A stretch of DNA of 64,000 nucleotides from Blastomussa wellsi (Eukaryota; Cnidaria; Anthozoa; Scleractinia; Plerogyridae). This document shows positions 11,178-21,436 of this stretch, piece after piece. The stretch is from contig OX393574.1 in assembly GCA_947652115.1 (NCBI GenBank), positions 12,255,900-12,319,899 on the forward strand, read 5' to 3'. A program made the position numbers and the translations under genes. The first letter of the stretch is position 1; the number at the start of each line of letters is the position of its first letter. The notes under the pieces are model-generated. The model made no database searches. It was not told the origin of the DNA and saw only the letters and a list, made by a program, of their open reading frames with translations.

Positions 11178-11340
11178 TGCTTTACAAATAATCCATTGTG
11201 TTGAGAACCAGACCCTATACGACCGCTATTACATGAGTACTGACAGACCGTATCATAATACATTTTTGCATACTGATTGCTACAACTGCTCGTGCTCAGT
11301 GGACCTCCTGGACTCACTGATGGCGACGTGCAGTTGATTA
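11178..11340 (-). pseudogene. Broken sushi exon D' (duplicate of D)
   Basis: The sequence and lesion are identical to the exon at 8100-8261: the third Cys region is deleted and there is no donor. Confidence 0.65.
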
Positions 11341-11520
11341 CTGGCGAAGTAAAATATGGAGAAATGAAAGTAAAAAGCTAACTGTGGAAAAAGTGTTGTT
11401 CTGAAATATGCCAATAAACATGAAATTTCAAAAGTACAACTTCCTGCTTCTGGTATAGTGTTTTGATTCAGTAGTTATAATAAAAATTACTATTTAAAAC
11501 CGCTCGTTTAGGCTACCCAC

Positions 11521-11706
11521 TTTGGCAAGTGAAATCCTGTCCACTCCAAGTTCCATTGTGTTGACATCTTCTTACTTTAGGACCAGACCCTACATAGCCG
11601 TTATTGCACGAGAACTGGCAGACTGTCCCATTATACATTGGATTATTTCCTGGGCATCCAAATTTTGTTCCATTGGACGGTGCAGGCAGGGCTGGACACG
11701 TGATCA
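11521..11706 (-). CDS. Sushi/CCP exon E' (duplicate of E)
   Basis: An intact 186-bp phase-1 CCP exon with the same acceptor and donor as exon E and only a few replaced residues (MYNGTVC, GYVGSGPKVRRC). Confidence 0.85.
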
Positions 11707-12304
11707 CTAAAGTGAAAATAAAAGAAGAAAAGAGCACAAAGATGGTTAGCCTGTCTGCAGGGCTGCAGGCTAGCCAGCTTTGTGATGAAACTCTAAGATG
11801 GCTTTAAAGATTTTTGTTAATGACGAATCACAGACAAGATATATCCTGAAAACAGAGATATTTTGGCACCATTACGTAAAGGCCTCTTTCAGAGAACAAA
11901 TTTGTATAAGTTTGATTTGTTTTTCTACTAGCCACAGTTTTGCAGAGCTGATGATTGGAAAACATTACAATGTGTTATACGCGACAGGTGTGGTATTGAG
12001 AAAAGACTTTCGTTTATGCCAAGTTTATGGAGAAATATAATATATACGAACAACAACGAAACCACTAAACTACTAACCACTAATACTTATTTGAGCTGTT
12101 CATGTATTTGTCTTGCCTCGCCTCGTCTAGCTTCTCGAATTTCGAGTGGTTTTATTTTCAGAGAAGGGTTTTGTACTGGTAGGGGGTGTATTTTCGGAAA
12201 GACATTCCTGTTGCAGAAAGTTTGGGTTGCTTAGACTTGATTATATCTTTTCTCACACAGTACTTTAGAATAAACGGAGATTTTGGCTGTTTACTGCGAC
12301 ATAC

Positions 12305-12666
12305 CGGTGGTACCACAATACCGAGCCGTGCAGGGAAGCGTCCTCTGTAACTCGTACACGTAGAAAGCACCACAGTTCTTCACTTTGATGTGCTTTCTCA
12401 AATAACAGCAGTTGTGGTTCCAGTGAAAACAAACTGTACGATTCACCACACCTTCAGCAACTGTCGGGTGTGCACCAAACAGCCAACCTGTAGCGTTTGT
12501 ACCGCAGCGATGCGTAAGAACACATTTGTCCGGCATCCGATCCCCGGCGGCTCCTTGGAAACGGTACCAGCCTGTTGTCAGGTTATCATCGCATCTTAAG
12601 GTATTCTGCAATGTGTTTCCTTGAGCGCGGTCTGCTTCACTTAGCACTGTGTAATTTTTGCATCCA
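12305..12666 (-). CDS. D8C (uromodulin-type) exon 1 of 4
   Basis: This phase-1 exon has a cttcaag acceptor and a gtatgt donor. It encodes one D8C module, the eight-Cys domain of uromodulin, GP2 and liver ZP proteins. Visible landmarks are DGCKNYTVLSEADR, LRCDDNLTTGWYRF, GDRMPDKCV, HRCGT, GAHPTVAEGVVNRTVC, NCCYL, VKNC and YVYEL...ARYCG. Three similar exons follow at 12998, 13844 and 15066. This copy is the most diverged at its 3' end (RTLPCTARYCGTTG). D8C domains are extracellular, and the order signal peptide, D8C, CCP fits a secreted or surface recognition protein. Confidence 0.85.
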
Positions 12667-12811
12667 TCCACTTGAAGTAAAAACATAGAGCTTAGCAATA
12701 TTAATGTTTAAATTTGATTTCATTTAATTATTGTACTGTATCTCATCTTCCTTTAAGTTCAGGCTTCTCTTTTTAAATTACTGTTCTATTCTTTTTCTTT
12801 CAAACCTTTGG

Positions 12812-12852
12812 GGTCTGTTCAACGACGGCGATGGAATATTTACAACCATGCA
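12812..12852 (-). pseudogene. Vestigial 5' fragment of a D8C exon
   Basis: An acceptor (ttacag) is followed by VHGCKYSIAVVEQT, clearly derived from the VDGCKNYTVLSEADR start of a D8C exon, and then homology stops. A second such scrap is at 13486-13533. Confidence 0.5.
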
Positions 12853-12997
12853 CTGTAAGTAAAAAGTAATATAATTTCGCTATATTATTGATACAATTAC
12901 ATTCCCTGATTGTATCAGTCTATTCTGTCTCGGTACATTTTAATTGTGCTGCTAATCCTGCATATTTTGAATAGCTCAGATTTCGAATGCAACTTAC

Positions 12998-13369
12998 CAA
13001 CGCCGGCGTTGCCACAATACCGAAGATTGCAGTATCTCGTCTTCTGTAACTCATACACGTAATAAGAACTGCAGTTCTTCACTTTAATGACACTACTCCA
13101 AACACAACATGTGTAGTAGTAACTATAACAGACCCGACGAGTCACCACACCTTCAGCGACTGTCGGGTGTGCGCCAGAAAGCCAGCCTGGAGCATGTGTA
13201 CCGCAGCGATACGGAAGAACGCATTTGTCAGGCATCCGATCCCCGACAACTCCTAAGAAACGGTACCAGCCTGTTTCCAGGGTATTATCGCATCTTAAGT
13301 TATTCTGCAATGTGTTTCCTTGAGCACGGTCTGCTTCACTTAGCACTGTGTAATTTTTGCATCCATCCA
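12998..13369 (-). CDS. D8C exon 2 of 4
   Basis: This 372-bp phase-1 exon (tttaag acceptor, gtaagt donor) encodes a full D8C module with DGCKNYTVL, LRCDNTLETGWYRF, YRCGTHAPGW, GVVTRRVC, TCCVW, VKNCSSYYVYEL and LRYCG. It is the most diverged of the three full-length 372-bp copies in its central region (CYSYYYTCC). Confidence 0.85.
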
Positions 13370-13485
13370 CTTAAAGTAAAAATATGCAAGTTAGCTATAT
13401 TAATGTCTAAATTTGATTTCCATTTCCTTAGTGTAGTTTATATCATTTTCGTTATATTATGTTCAGCCTTCATTTTTTTTTCAAA

Positions 13486-13533
13486 TCTCTCTTGTCTGCT
13501 CCACTAGATCGATGTAATATTTACAACCATGCA
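13486..13533 (-). pseudogene. Second vestigial D8C exon fragment
   Basis: The fragment reads VHGCKYYIDLVEQTRE after a cttgaag acceptor. It matches the first ~16 residues of the neighbouring D8C exons and nothing beyond. Confidence 0.5.
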
Positions 13534-13572
13534 CTTCAAGTAAAAAAGTAATATAATTTGGCTTTATTATGT

Positions 13573-13730
13573 AGTGTGTTCGCGTGACGTCACGGCGGCC
13601 ATGTTGGAGAAGTACAACAAAGAAATGGCAGCCATGTTGGAGGAGTGAACGAGGCTTTTGGGAATTGAACTCTATTTTCTTTTGTTTCAGTAAAGCAATA
13701 TGGATGCTAGTCACGTGAGTGAAAACACTC
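13573..13730. mobile_element. MITE-like element, CACGTGACGTCA family, short copy
   Basis: Left end AGTGTGTTCGCGTGACGTCA and right end GTGAGTGAAAACACT form inverted termini. The interior has GGCGGCCATGTTGG, shared with the 17742 and 46488 copies. It lies in an intron between D8C exons. Confidence 0.55.
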
Positions 13731-13843
13731 TATTGAAGCATTTACGCTCCCTCATTGTGTCAACCTATTCTTTCTTAGTACTTTTTTACGGTGTTGCTTA
13801 ATCCTGCATATTTTGAATAGCTCAGATTTCCAATGTAACTTAC

Positions 13844-14215
13844 CTGCGTCAGCGTCACCACAATACCGAACAAAGCAGTGAGACGGCTTCTGCAACTCAT
13901 ACACGTAATAGGAACTACAGTTCTTCACCTTAATGTTGTTTCTCAAATAACAGCAGCTGTCGTGCCAGTGATAACAAACAGTACGAGTCACCACACCTTC
14001 ACCGACTGTCGGGTGTGCACCAGAAAGCCAGCCTGGAGCTTGTGTACCGCAGCGATACGGAAGAACACATTTGTTCGGCATTCGATCCCCGGCAGCCCCT
14101 TGGAAACGGTACCAGCCTGTTGTCAGGTAATAATCGCATCTTAAATTATTCTGCAATGTGTTTCCTTGAGCGCGGTCTGCTTCGCTTAGCACTGTGTAAT
14201 TTTTGCATCCATCCA
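13844..14215 (-). CDS. D8C exon 3 of 4
   Basis: This 372-bp phase-1 exon is about as intact as exon 4 and very similar to it (DGCKNYTVL, LRCDYYLTTGWYRF, YRCGTQAPGW, VGEGVVTRTVC, SCCYL, VKNCSSYYVYEL, VRYCGDA). Together with its 3' flank it belongs to a duplicated unit shared with 15066-16464. Confidence 0.88.
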
Positions 14216-14269
14216 CTTAAAGTAAAAAAATACCAGTTAGCTTTATTATTTTATTGTTGATGAATTGAA

Positions 14270-14903
14270 GGCCGTTCGCTTTTCTAGCAGGGCCGTGTGG
14301 CTTTTTCCGGCCCTGCTAGATGAAGGCTTACGGCCCTCATACGGGATTTTTTTCCATATTGTTTCCCAAGGAAAAAGCGAGCGGGGTTGTACGGGTCATA
14401 TGATAAGTATAGGAAATCGTATGAACGCGAGTGCACTTTGTGATTTATGGGCACGAGTGATGTTTTGAAAGTTCTCAAAATAGTTTCTATCGACTAGTTT
14501 TTACATGCGTGCTCTATGTAAACGACTATCTATTTCTATCGACTAGTTTTTACATAGGTACTCCCATATCAAAGACGTTCCTTCTATGAGAAAAATGTGA
14601 ATATTAAAGACATTACTTTTGAGTTCATAGAGAGAGATCTAGTGAAGCAAAATAGACGAAACCTTTCAGGAAAGTTGTTCTATGCCAAAGATATAAAACA
14701 TGGAAAGGACATTGTTTCAATCTGCAGGAAGTCGCTGGAATCAACGAACCAACAGATACTGAGGCGAACTTTTAAATTTTGGCTGAAAAATTTTCAATTC
14801 GGTTTTTTTCAAAAACTCTCTCATAGAATTTTTTCAAACTTTGCAGTGTTGAAGACCTACATGTATACTACAAGGGACGCTGATTCGTTTTAAAAGTTTA
14901 GGT
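14270..14903. repeat. Duplicated intron segment, copy 1 (copy 2 at 15791-16464)
   Basis: It begins AGGCCGTTCGCTTTTCTAGC and ends TTTTAAAAGTTTAGGT in both places, with high identity. Near its start is a 38-bp hairpin, TCTAGCAGGGCCG...CGGCCCTGCTAGA (14283-14320). The unit travels with a D8C exon. Confidence 0.8.
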
Positions 14904-15065
14904 GAAATCTTTTGGAAACATTATTCAATCTCTAGTAAATGTGGCAAAAATCTTGCACGACCAATTCAAGACAGTGAAGTATTAGCTTTTTAAAGTTGGG
15001 TTGGTGTGGCTCTGAAAAACTGAGATGAGCCACCTTAAATCAATCAGATTTCGAGTGCAACTTAC

Positions 15066-15437
15066 CTGCGCCAGCGTCACCACAATACCGAGCATAGCAG
15101 GTAGGCGGCTTCTGTAACTCATACACGTAATAGGAACTACAGTTCTTCACGTTAATGTTGTTTCTCAAATAACAGCAGTTGTGGTTCCAGTGATAACAAA
15201 CTGTACGATTCACCACACCTTCACCGACTGTCGGGTGTGCACCAGAAAGCCAGCCTGGAGCTTGTGTACCGCAGCGATACGGAAAAACACATTGGTTCGG
15301 CATTCGATCCCCGGCAGCCCCTTGGAAACGGTACCAGCCTGTTGTCAGGTTATCATCGCATCTTAAGTTATTCTGCAATGTGTTTCCTTGAGCGCGGTCT
15401 GCTTCACTTAGCACTGTGTAATTTTTGCATCCATCCA
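15066..15437 (-). CDS. D8C exon 4 of 4 (most 5')
   Basis: This 372-bp phase-1 D8C exon has intact splice sites and the full eight-Cys landmark set (LRCDDNLTTGWYRF, GDRMPNQCV, YRCGTQAPGW, GVVNRTVC, NCCYL, VKNCSSYYVYEL, ARYCGDAG). It is nearest to exon 3. Confidence 0.88.
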
Positions 15438-15591
15438 CTTAAAGTAAAAACATACCAGTTAGCTTTATTATTTTATTGTTGATGAATTGTTAACCGTAAC
15501 TATATATTTACCCATATATATATTTGTTTTGTACTCTGTCTTACTTTGCGTTATGTTTTCTGCAAACATACCAGTTAGATATAGTATTGTA

Positions 15592-15682
15592 TTGAAAACT
15601 AGCTATGGTATATTGCACTTCCTGAGTTTTGATTGGTTTAGAGGAATTGGTATGTGAGCTCATATACCATTCACCTACTGAG
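15592..15682. repeat. Dispersed repeat with an inverted copy at 35872-35946
   Basis: AACTAGCTATGGTATATTGC, a TTGATTGGTTTAGAGG core and GTGAGCTCATATACC are found as reverse complement at 35872-35946. Confidence 0.6.
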
Positions 15683-15790
15683 GATTCTATGCGTCTGTTG
15701 TCACTGCTTAGTTCTTGACTTCGTTAGTTCCTCAACGATATTTCATTAACTCCCCATTTCGTTTCAAATTGATTCTCACGGCAGTAGTGA

Positions 15791-16464
15791 GGCCGTTCGC
15801 TTTTCTAGCAGGGCCGTGCGGCTTCTTCCGGCCCTGCTAGATGAAGGCTTACGGCCCTGATACGGGATTTTTTTCCATATTGTTTCCCAAGGAAAAAGCG
15901 AGCGGGGTCGTACGGGTCATATGATACGTATAGGAAATCGTATGATCCTGCTCGTGCGCTTCGTGACTTATGGGCACGAGTGATGTTTTGAAAGTTCTCA
16001 AACTGAATTGCACGAGCCGTAGACGAGTGCAATTTGAGACTAGTTTCTATCGACTAGTTTTTACATAGGTGCTCTATGTAAACGACTATCTATTTCTATC
16101 GACTAGTTTTTACATAGGTGCTCCCATATCAAAGACGTTCCTTCTATGAGAAAAATGTGAATATTAAAGACATTACTTTTGAGTTCATAGAGAGAGATCT
16201 AGTCAAGCAAACTAGACGAAACCTTTCAGGAAAGTTGTTCAATGCCAAAGGTATAAAACATGGAAAGGACATTGTTTCAATCTGCAGGAAGTCGCTGGAA
16301 ACAACGAACTAAAAGATACTGAGTCGAACTTGTAAATTTTGACTGCAAAATATTCAACTCGCGTCTTTTCAAAAACGCTCTCATAGAATTTTTTCAAACT
16401 TTGCTGTGTTGAAGACCTATATGTATACTACAAGGGACGCTGATTCGTTTTAAAAGTTTAGGTC
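15791..16464. repeat. Duplicated intron segment, copy 2
   Basis: Direct repeat of 14270-14903, with a ~40-bp insertion near 16010-16040. Confidence 0.8.
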
Positions 16465-16504
16465 TCGATATCGAGAAAATTGTCGATTTTCAGAAACCAT
16501 GACG

Positions 16505-17339
16505 GTAATTTGCTTTGTCAAAAATATTAAGGGTCGAAGGGAGGGAAAATTTTCCGCTCCCCTTTAATTTAATACCCGAAGGGCTGGAAAATTCAGCCAA
16601 CCCCACTCCCTTTAGAATGAAGTCTGGATCCGCCACTGACAACGCGTTTTTTTCGCTTGTTACAGGTATGCATTTTAGGCCATTTGACCGGTTAAAGTGA
16701 CTGTTTAACGAGGACTATGAAATTAATAATTTTTGACGGTCGAGGGTAATTTTTGGCCCAATGAGGGTTTACAGTTGATATTTAACCACTCCATTGAGAT
16801 CCTCTCAGTTATTGCAGTCATGTTTCTAAGCGAAAATCAATACTGCATAAATGGGAAACACGTTTTGGCCTTAATTAATTTATGCATTCAACTAAGCCAA
16901 AACCAACCAATCAGATTGCGCCATTGCCGTTCCAATATTAGACCGGGCAGTGTTCCAAATGCTTTCATAATGTTTGTACGCGGAAACTAAATTACACGGT
17001 ACATTTTTAAGTTTCATTGTCAAGAAATCAATGTTTGTGAGAGGATAAACGTTTTATCATCAATTGGCGACAAATTAGATCAATCCATCAGTTTTAGTAT
17101 AGATTCATCAAGCTTGAAGTAAAATTTTAAAATCATAACCATGACGTTGGCAAAGAGCACTAGAGTTCTACGATTCTTGACTTGACAGAGTTTTTCAACA
17201 TATTTCTAGACACCCCGACTTTGGGCGACTGAAGATACTCCACTGCGTGTCTAATTTTCAACTCACCTCTCGGGTTTTGGAAATGTGAGCGAAACTGTGT
17301 TGTATCTCTCGCCTTATAAATTCAAATTGAATCAAAACT
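16505..17339. repeat. Long direct repeat, copy 1 (copy 2 at 20262-21169)
   Basis: About 830 bp, from GTAATTTGCTTTGTC to AATTGAATCAAAACT, recur at 20262-21169 with high identity, apart from ~75 extra bases near the left end of copy 2. No coding domain is seen, so this is probably a non-autonomous element or a local duplication. Confidence 0.8.
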
Positions 17340-17741
17340 ATAGCTATAGTGATGACAAACCTTACATTTTCTTATTTTAAGATTTCTCGTGTTTCTTCTG
17401 CGCTTGGCTTTGCCATATCAATGTACATTTTCTTTTTTTCGCGCCAATTGTCTAAGATTTTTACAAAAAAATGGAGGTTAATTTTGAATGGGGGGTGAAG
17501 ATATCTGTTGTCGGTTAAAATTTCATTGCTTTGCCGGTTGTCGGTTAAAATTCTCGACCTTGGTCGATTGTCGGTAAATCTCAGTTCATATTTTTGTCGC
17601 TAATTGGTTCGTTTTGTCGGTAGTCAGTAATATTTTCGCCCTTTGTCGCTGGTCTGTTAAGCCCATTCTGACCCTAATCAAGAAGAAACTTTTTGCTGCT
17701 AACATTTTCATTTGGGTGGATTTCAAATCCCTATAATTCTT

Positions 17742-18322
17742 GGTTCAAGTCACGTGACGTGATAAAATGCTGAAATCAAAATTCGCTAGTCCTGCTAAAT
17801 TTCTGTTGCCACTAGGTGTAAGGCTTAGTAAACATAAATCTTTTCGTAAATTTTCAGCTCGGTAGCACCCTTAATTTTGAACACAGAGCATCTTGAATAT
17901 TTGAGTTCTCGGCTGTATGTGACATCAAGTTGAGAACCGCGACAAAACTGTTTTGTTCAGAAAAAGCCTATCCTTTAAATTTTCAGATGTTTGAACCTTT
18001 CAGATATAATAGGTGGTGTTTATGTGTAAGTATAATAGTTCGTGAGCCAAAAGTAGTCTCTATTATGGCACAATTGAATTCCAGATGGTTTCGTGTGCAT
18101 CACGGCGGCCATATTTGTGCCCCTCGGAAGGACACAAATATGGCGTCTCCATACTAAGCTTTGTAAATTTTCGTGGAACGTTTCGGCAAACGAACGGGAC
18201 ACCGCACAGACCTGAGGCTTGGAGACATTATTTATTTATTTATCATCTAAACTCGCTGAAATGCTAAGCTTCTTTAGTTGGATTGGTTGGAATTTAGTGT
18301 TTGATAGCGTCACAGTGACAGG
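17742..18322. mobile_element. MITE-like element, CACGTGACGTCA family, copy 3
   Basis: It shares AAAATTCGCT, CTGCTAA, TTTTCAGCTCGGTAGCACCC, the CATCACGGCGGCCATATTTG foldback and the terminal GTCACAGTGACA region with the copies at 5566 and 46488. Confidence 0.55.
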
Positions 18323-18649
18323 CTCCTTTATCTTACAATGGGTATCTTTCTGTCCTGTTGCTAATATGTCAAAAGTTATGACCAGTTGACGTGACATGAT
18401 CCGCAGTTGTAGCAGGTGCATGATAGCAGTTTGCGTGTTATTTCTTATTAAGCTGCAATGGCCAAAGAACAAGAGTATTTAATACTGTAATTCGTTTTAC
18501 CCTCTAAAAGTGGCGACTTGTGTATTAAAGATTTTTATTAAAGATTTTTGTGTTTTGTTTATCTGATGGACTGGATAACACTGCTGGGGGTAGCAGAGCA
18601 CAGCCGATTCTGAAAATCGGCTCTTTGCCTTGAATAACTAGATAAATAA

Positions 18650-18706
18650 ATAGACAAACAAACGAACGAACGAACGAACGAACGAACGAACGAATGAATG
18701 AATAAA
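18650..18706. repeat. (ACGA)n / (ATGA)n microsatellite
   Basis: About eight ACGA units grade into ATGA and ATAA units. The repeat lies just downstream, on the minus strand, of the Ser/Thr-rich exon. Confidence 0.9.
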
Positions 18707-18736
18707 TGTAAATGACCACAAATGATTGTTACTTAC

Positions 18737-19083
18737 TCTTTCCAGAAGAGTTTGTAGTTGGTTTCACTGTTGCTTTAGTCGTTGGGTTTATGCTGGTCTC
18801 AGACGAGAGGGTGAGTGATGTAGAGATTGTCGACGAAGATATAACTTGTGGTGTGTTTGATGTTTGTGATGTTGAAGCCAATGCCTCTAACATGGAGAAT
18901 GCTGGGGTGGGTGATGGTATGTCGATGCCGGACCATCTGACAAATGTCGTTGCAGTTGGCGATCTCTCAGATGTTAATTTGCTGGACGATTCCACAGATG
19001 CTGATGCGGTTACAGTGTATTTTGAACTGGACGATGTAGTAGGGAAGCTCTGGCCTAACGCATGCGTGATTGAAAGAACAGTA
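18737..19083 (-). CDS. Ser/Thr-rich, mucin-like exon (probable gene 1)
   Basis: A 347-bp open stretch runs from a gaccgaag acceptor to a strong gtaagt donor at phase 1. The product is about 35% Ser/Thr with Pro and no Cys (SFPTTSSSSKY, SSSTISTSLTLSSETS, TTKATVKPTT), typical of an O-glycosylated stalk. It lies upstream of the D8C exons and its phase-1 end joins their phase-1 starts. Its start is phase 2, whereas the signal exons end in phase 1, so a further small exon would be needed between them. Confidence 0.5.
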
Positions 19084-20261
19084 CTTCGGTCAGGAAAGAA
19101 AATATGATTAAAAACCTTGCGTAAAGAACGAGTGGCACCACAGGCGTGCAAAGCCTGCTATAAGAGTTTTTTCGAGAGTTTGTATGGACTTGAAATAAAC
19201 TGAATATACTTTCGAATTCTTATCCTTTAAAACACTGCGATAATGTTTGAATCCTTACCTGGAGTCCATTTTTGGCCTTTCATGAGCTTTCGAAAGTCAA
19301 ACATGCGATTTTCATTTCAACGGTCTATTAACATACTAAGAAAAAGGACAAAAATGGACTCCAGGTTAGGTTTAAAACTTCATTGTAGCATGTTTATTGT
19401 AGATAGTTTTAGTTTTCAAATCCATAAAAACTCTCATACAAACTGTTATAGTATGCTTTGGTCATCTGTGGTGACACTGCAATCTCCTAAAAAGGCAAAA
19501 CTTTCAAAATCGCTGGAGAACACGGTTGTTTGTTTAAGCCACAAATGAGAACGAGTTTTGATTCGTGGGTCGATGCATGGCTACTATAAATGATTGCTTG
19601 TTCCAAGTAAATAGCTAGAAATCGACTCAAACTGAGACTGTTAAAAGTAACAAATTAGCTTTCAAGTTGAGCGCCAAATGAACTGGAGTTTACCAAGGCC
19701 GCGGGCACATTTTACTGATCTTTACACGGGACTCCTGTTTCAGTCTTTTCACAGGGATACCGCTTTTCCTCCGTCATCATGCATTGACTAAAAACAAAGT
19801 GAAGTTTTCCCTCAATTCTCGCGTAATGCACGCGTGTATCTCGAATCCCGAGAGTTTATGATAACGAATTTATAATAAACGTTTAAAATTGGGCCACTTT
19901 GAGACGCCGGCCACGGAAATGGATTGAATTAATTCCCTCTTTCAGTGAAAGTGTGGCTGCAACACGTTCCTGTTATATTGCGTGTGTGCATGTTGAGATT
20001 CAGTCGCTGCTAAACATGTCACTGCAAGTGAACACCTTGAATAGATATCCTTAAGCGTTTTATTGCATTTTACCATTGACGGTTGACGCTGACGTGAAGG
20101 TTAAAGGAGTTACGTAATGGTTTGTGCATTATTAGCCTATTCTTTTCCAAATTCCTCTTTTGTAATCCGTCTCAACCTTCTCCATCCTTGTTCCTTTTTG
20201 GTTTAGTATCACTCCTTTGGTGTTTTTCTTCCTTAGTAAACTAGTATTCTACATTTTAGGG
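19084..20261. other. Intron or intergenic sequence, no gene seen
   Basis: No domain or transposon frame was recognised. The stretch near 20140-20260 (TTTAGTATCACTCCTTTGGTG) has a relative at 60500-60560, so it is a dispersed repeat. Confidence 0.45.
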
Positions 20262-21169
20262 GTAATTTGCTTTGTCAAAATGATAATATCATGACATAAC
20301 CAGTGGTGGATTTAGGGGAGGGCCCCAATCCCCCCTCCCCACTTTTTTGCAAAAATTTTAAGGGTCGAAGGGAGGGAAAATTTTCCGCTCCCTTTAATTT
20401 AATACCCGAAGGGCCGGAAAATTCCTCCCACCCCACCCCCTTTAGAATGAAGTCTGGATCCGCCACTGATAACGCGTTTTTTTCGCTTGTTACAGGTATG
20501 CATTTTAGGCCATTTGACCGGTTGAAGTGACTGTTGAACGATGACTATAAAATTAATAATTTTTGACGGTCGAGGGTAATTTTTGGCCCAATGAGGGTTG
20601 ACAGCTGATATTTAACCACGCCATTGAGATCCTCTCAGTTATTGCAGTCATGTTTCTAAGCGAAAATCAATAGTGCATAAATGCGAAACACATTTTGGCC
20701 TTAATTAATTTATGCATTCAACTAAGCCAAAACCAACCAATCAGATTGCGCCATTGCCGTTCCAACATTAGACCGGGCAGTGTTCCAAATGCTTTCATAA
20801 TGTTTGTACGCGGAAACTAAATTACACGGTACATTTTTAAGTTTCATTGTCAAGAAATCAATGTTTGTGAGAGGATGAACGTTTCATCATCAATTGGCGA
20901 CAAATTAGATCAATCCATCAGTTTTAGTATAGATTCATCAAGCTTAAAGTAAAATTTGAAAATCATAACCATTACGTTGGCAAAAAGCACTAGAGTTCTA
21001 CGATTCTTGACTTGACAGAGTTTTTCAACATATTTCTAGACACCCCGACTTTGGGCGACTGAAAATACTCCACTGCGTGTCTAATTTTCAACTCACCTCT
21101 CGGGTTTTGGAAATGTGAGCGAAACTGTGTTGTATCTCTCGCCTTATAAATTCAAATTGAATCAAAACT
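20262..21169. repeat. Long direct repeat, copy 2
   Basis: Partner of 16505-17339. Confidence 0.8.
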
Positions 21170-21390
21170 GGAGCCAACGGTGACGGTCAAATTCTTCTTG
21201 CAAGATTTTAGTGCCATTGTAGAATAAAAGAGTTTATATAGCACATTTTGACCTTCTTCGCACAGAATTTTGAACTTTTTCAACATTTAGGCGCCTCACA
21301 AACTCCTTCACAGTTGTTCAGGATTGCCATTGTTCAACACAAAATGCAAAGAATAACCATTCGCTGAACAAAGCTTAAAGTATGACATAC

Positions 21391-21436
21391 CATTAACAAG
21401 GCAAAGCGAAATGCACAGTGCTAGAAATGCCTTCAT
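21391..21436 (-). CDS. Short signal-peptide exon
   Basis: The ATG at 21436 encodes MKAFLALCISLCLVNG and meets a gtatgt donor in phase 1 at 21391. This is a textbook secretory leader exon. It could be an alternative first exon for the D8C/sushi gene to its left or belong to a separate small gene whose other exons were not found. Confidence 0.5.

Larger units (their letters stand above)
10400..11926. repeat. Tandem duplication unit, copy 2
   Basis: This is the near-identical partner of 7338-8866. It carries exons B' (broken), C', D' (broken) and E'. Confidence 0.85.

Noticed and set aside
12390..15482. Plus-strand frames opposite the D8C exons
   Set aside because: They are repeated shadows of the conserved minus-strand D8C coding sequence and have no domains of their own.
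18712..19107. Plus-strand acidic frame opposite the Ser/Thr-rich exon
   Set aside because: The minus strand has a proper donor and a mucin-like product; the plus frame is its complement.
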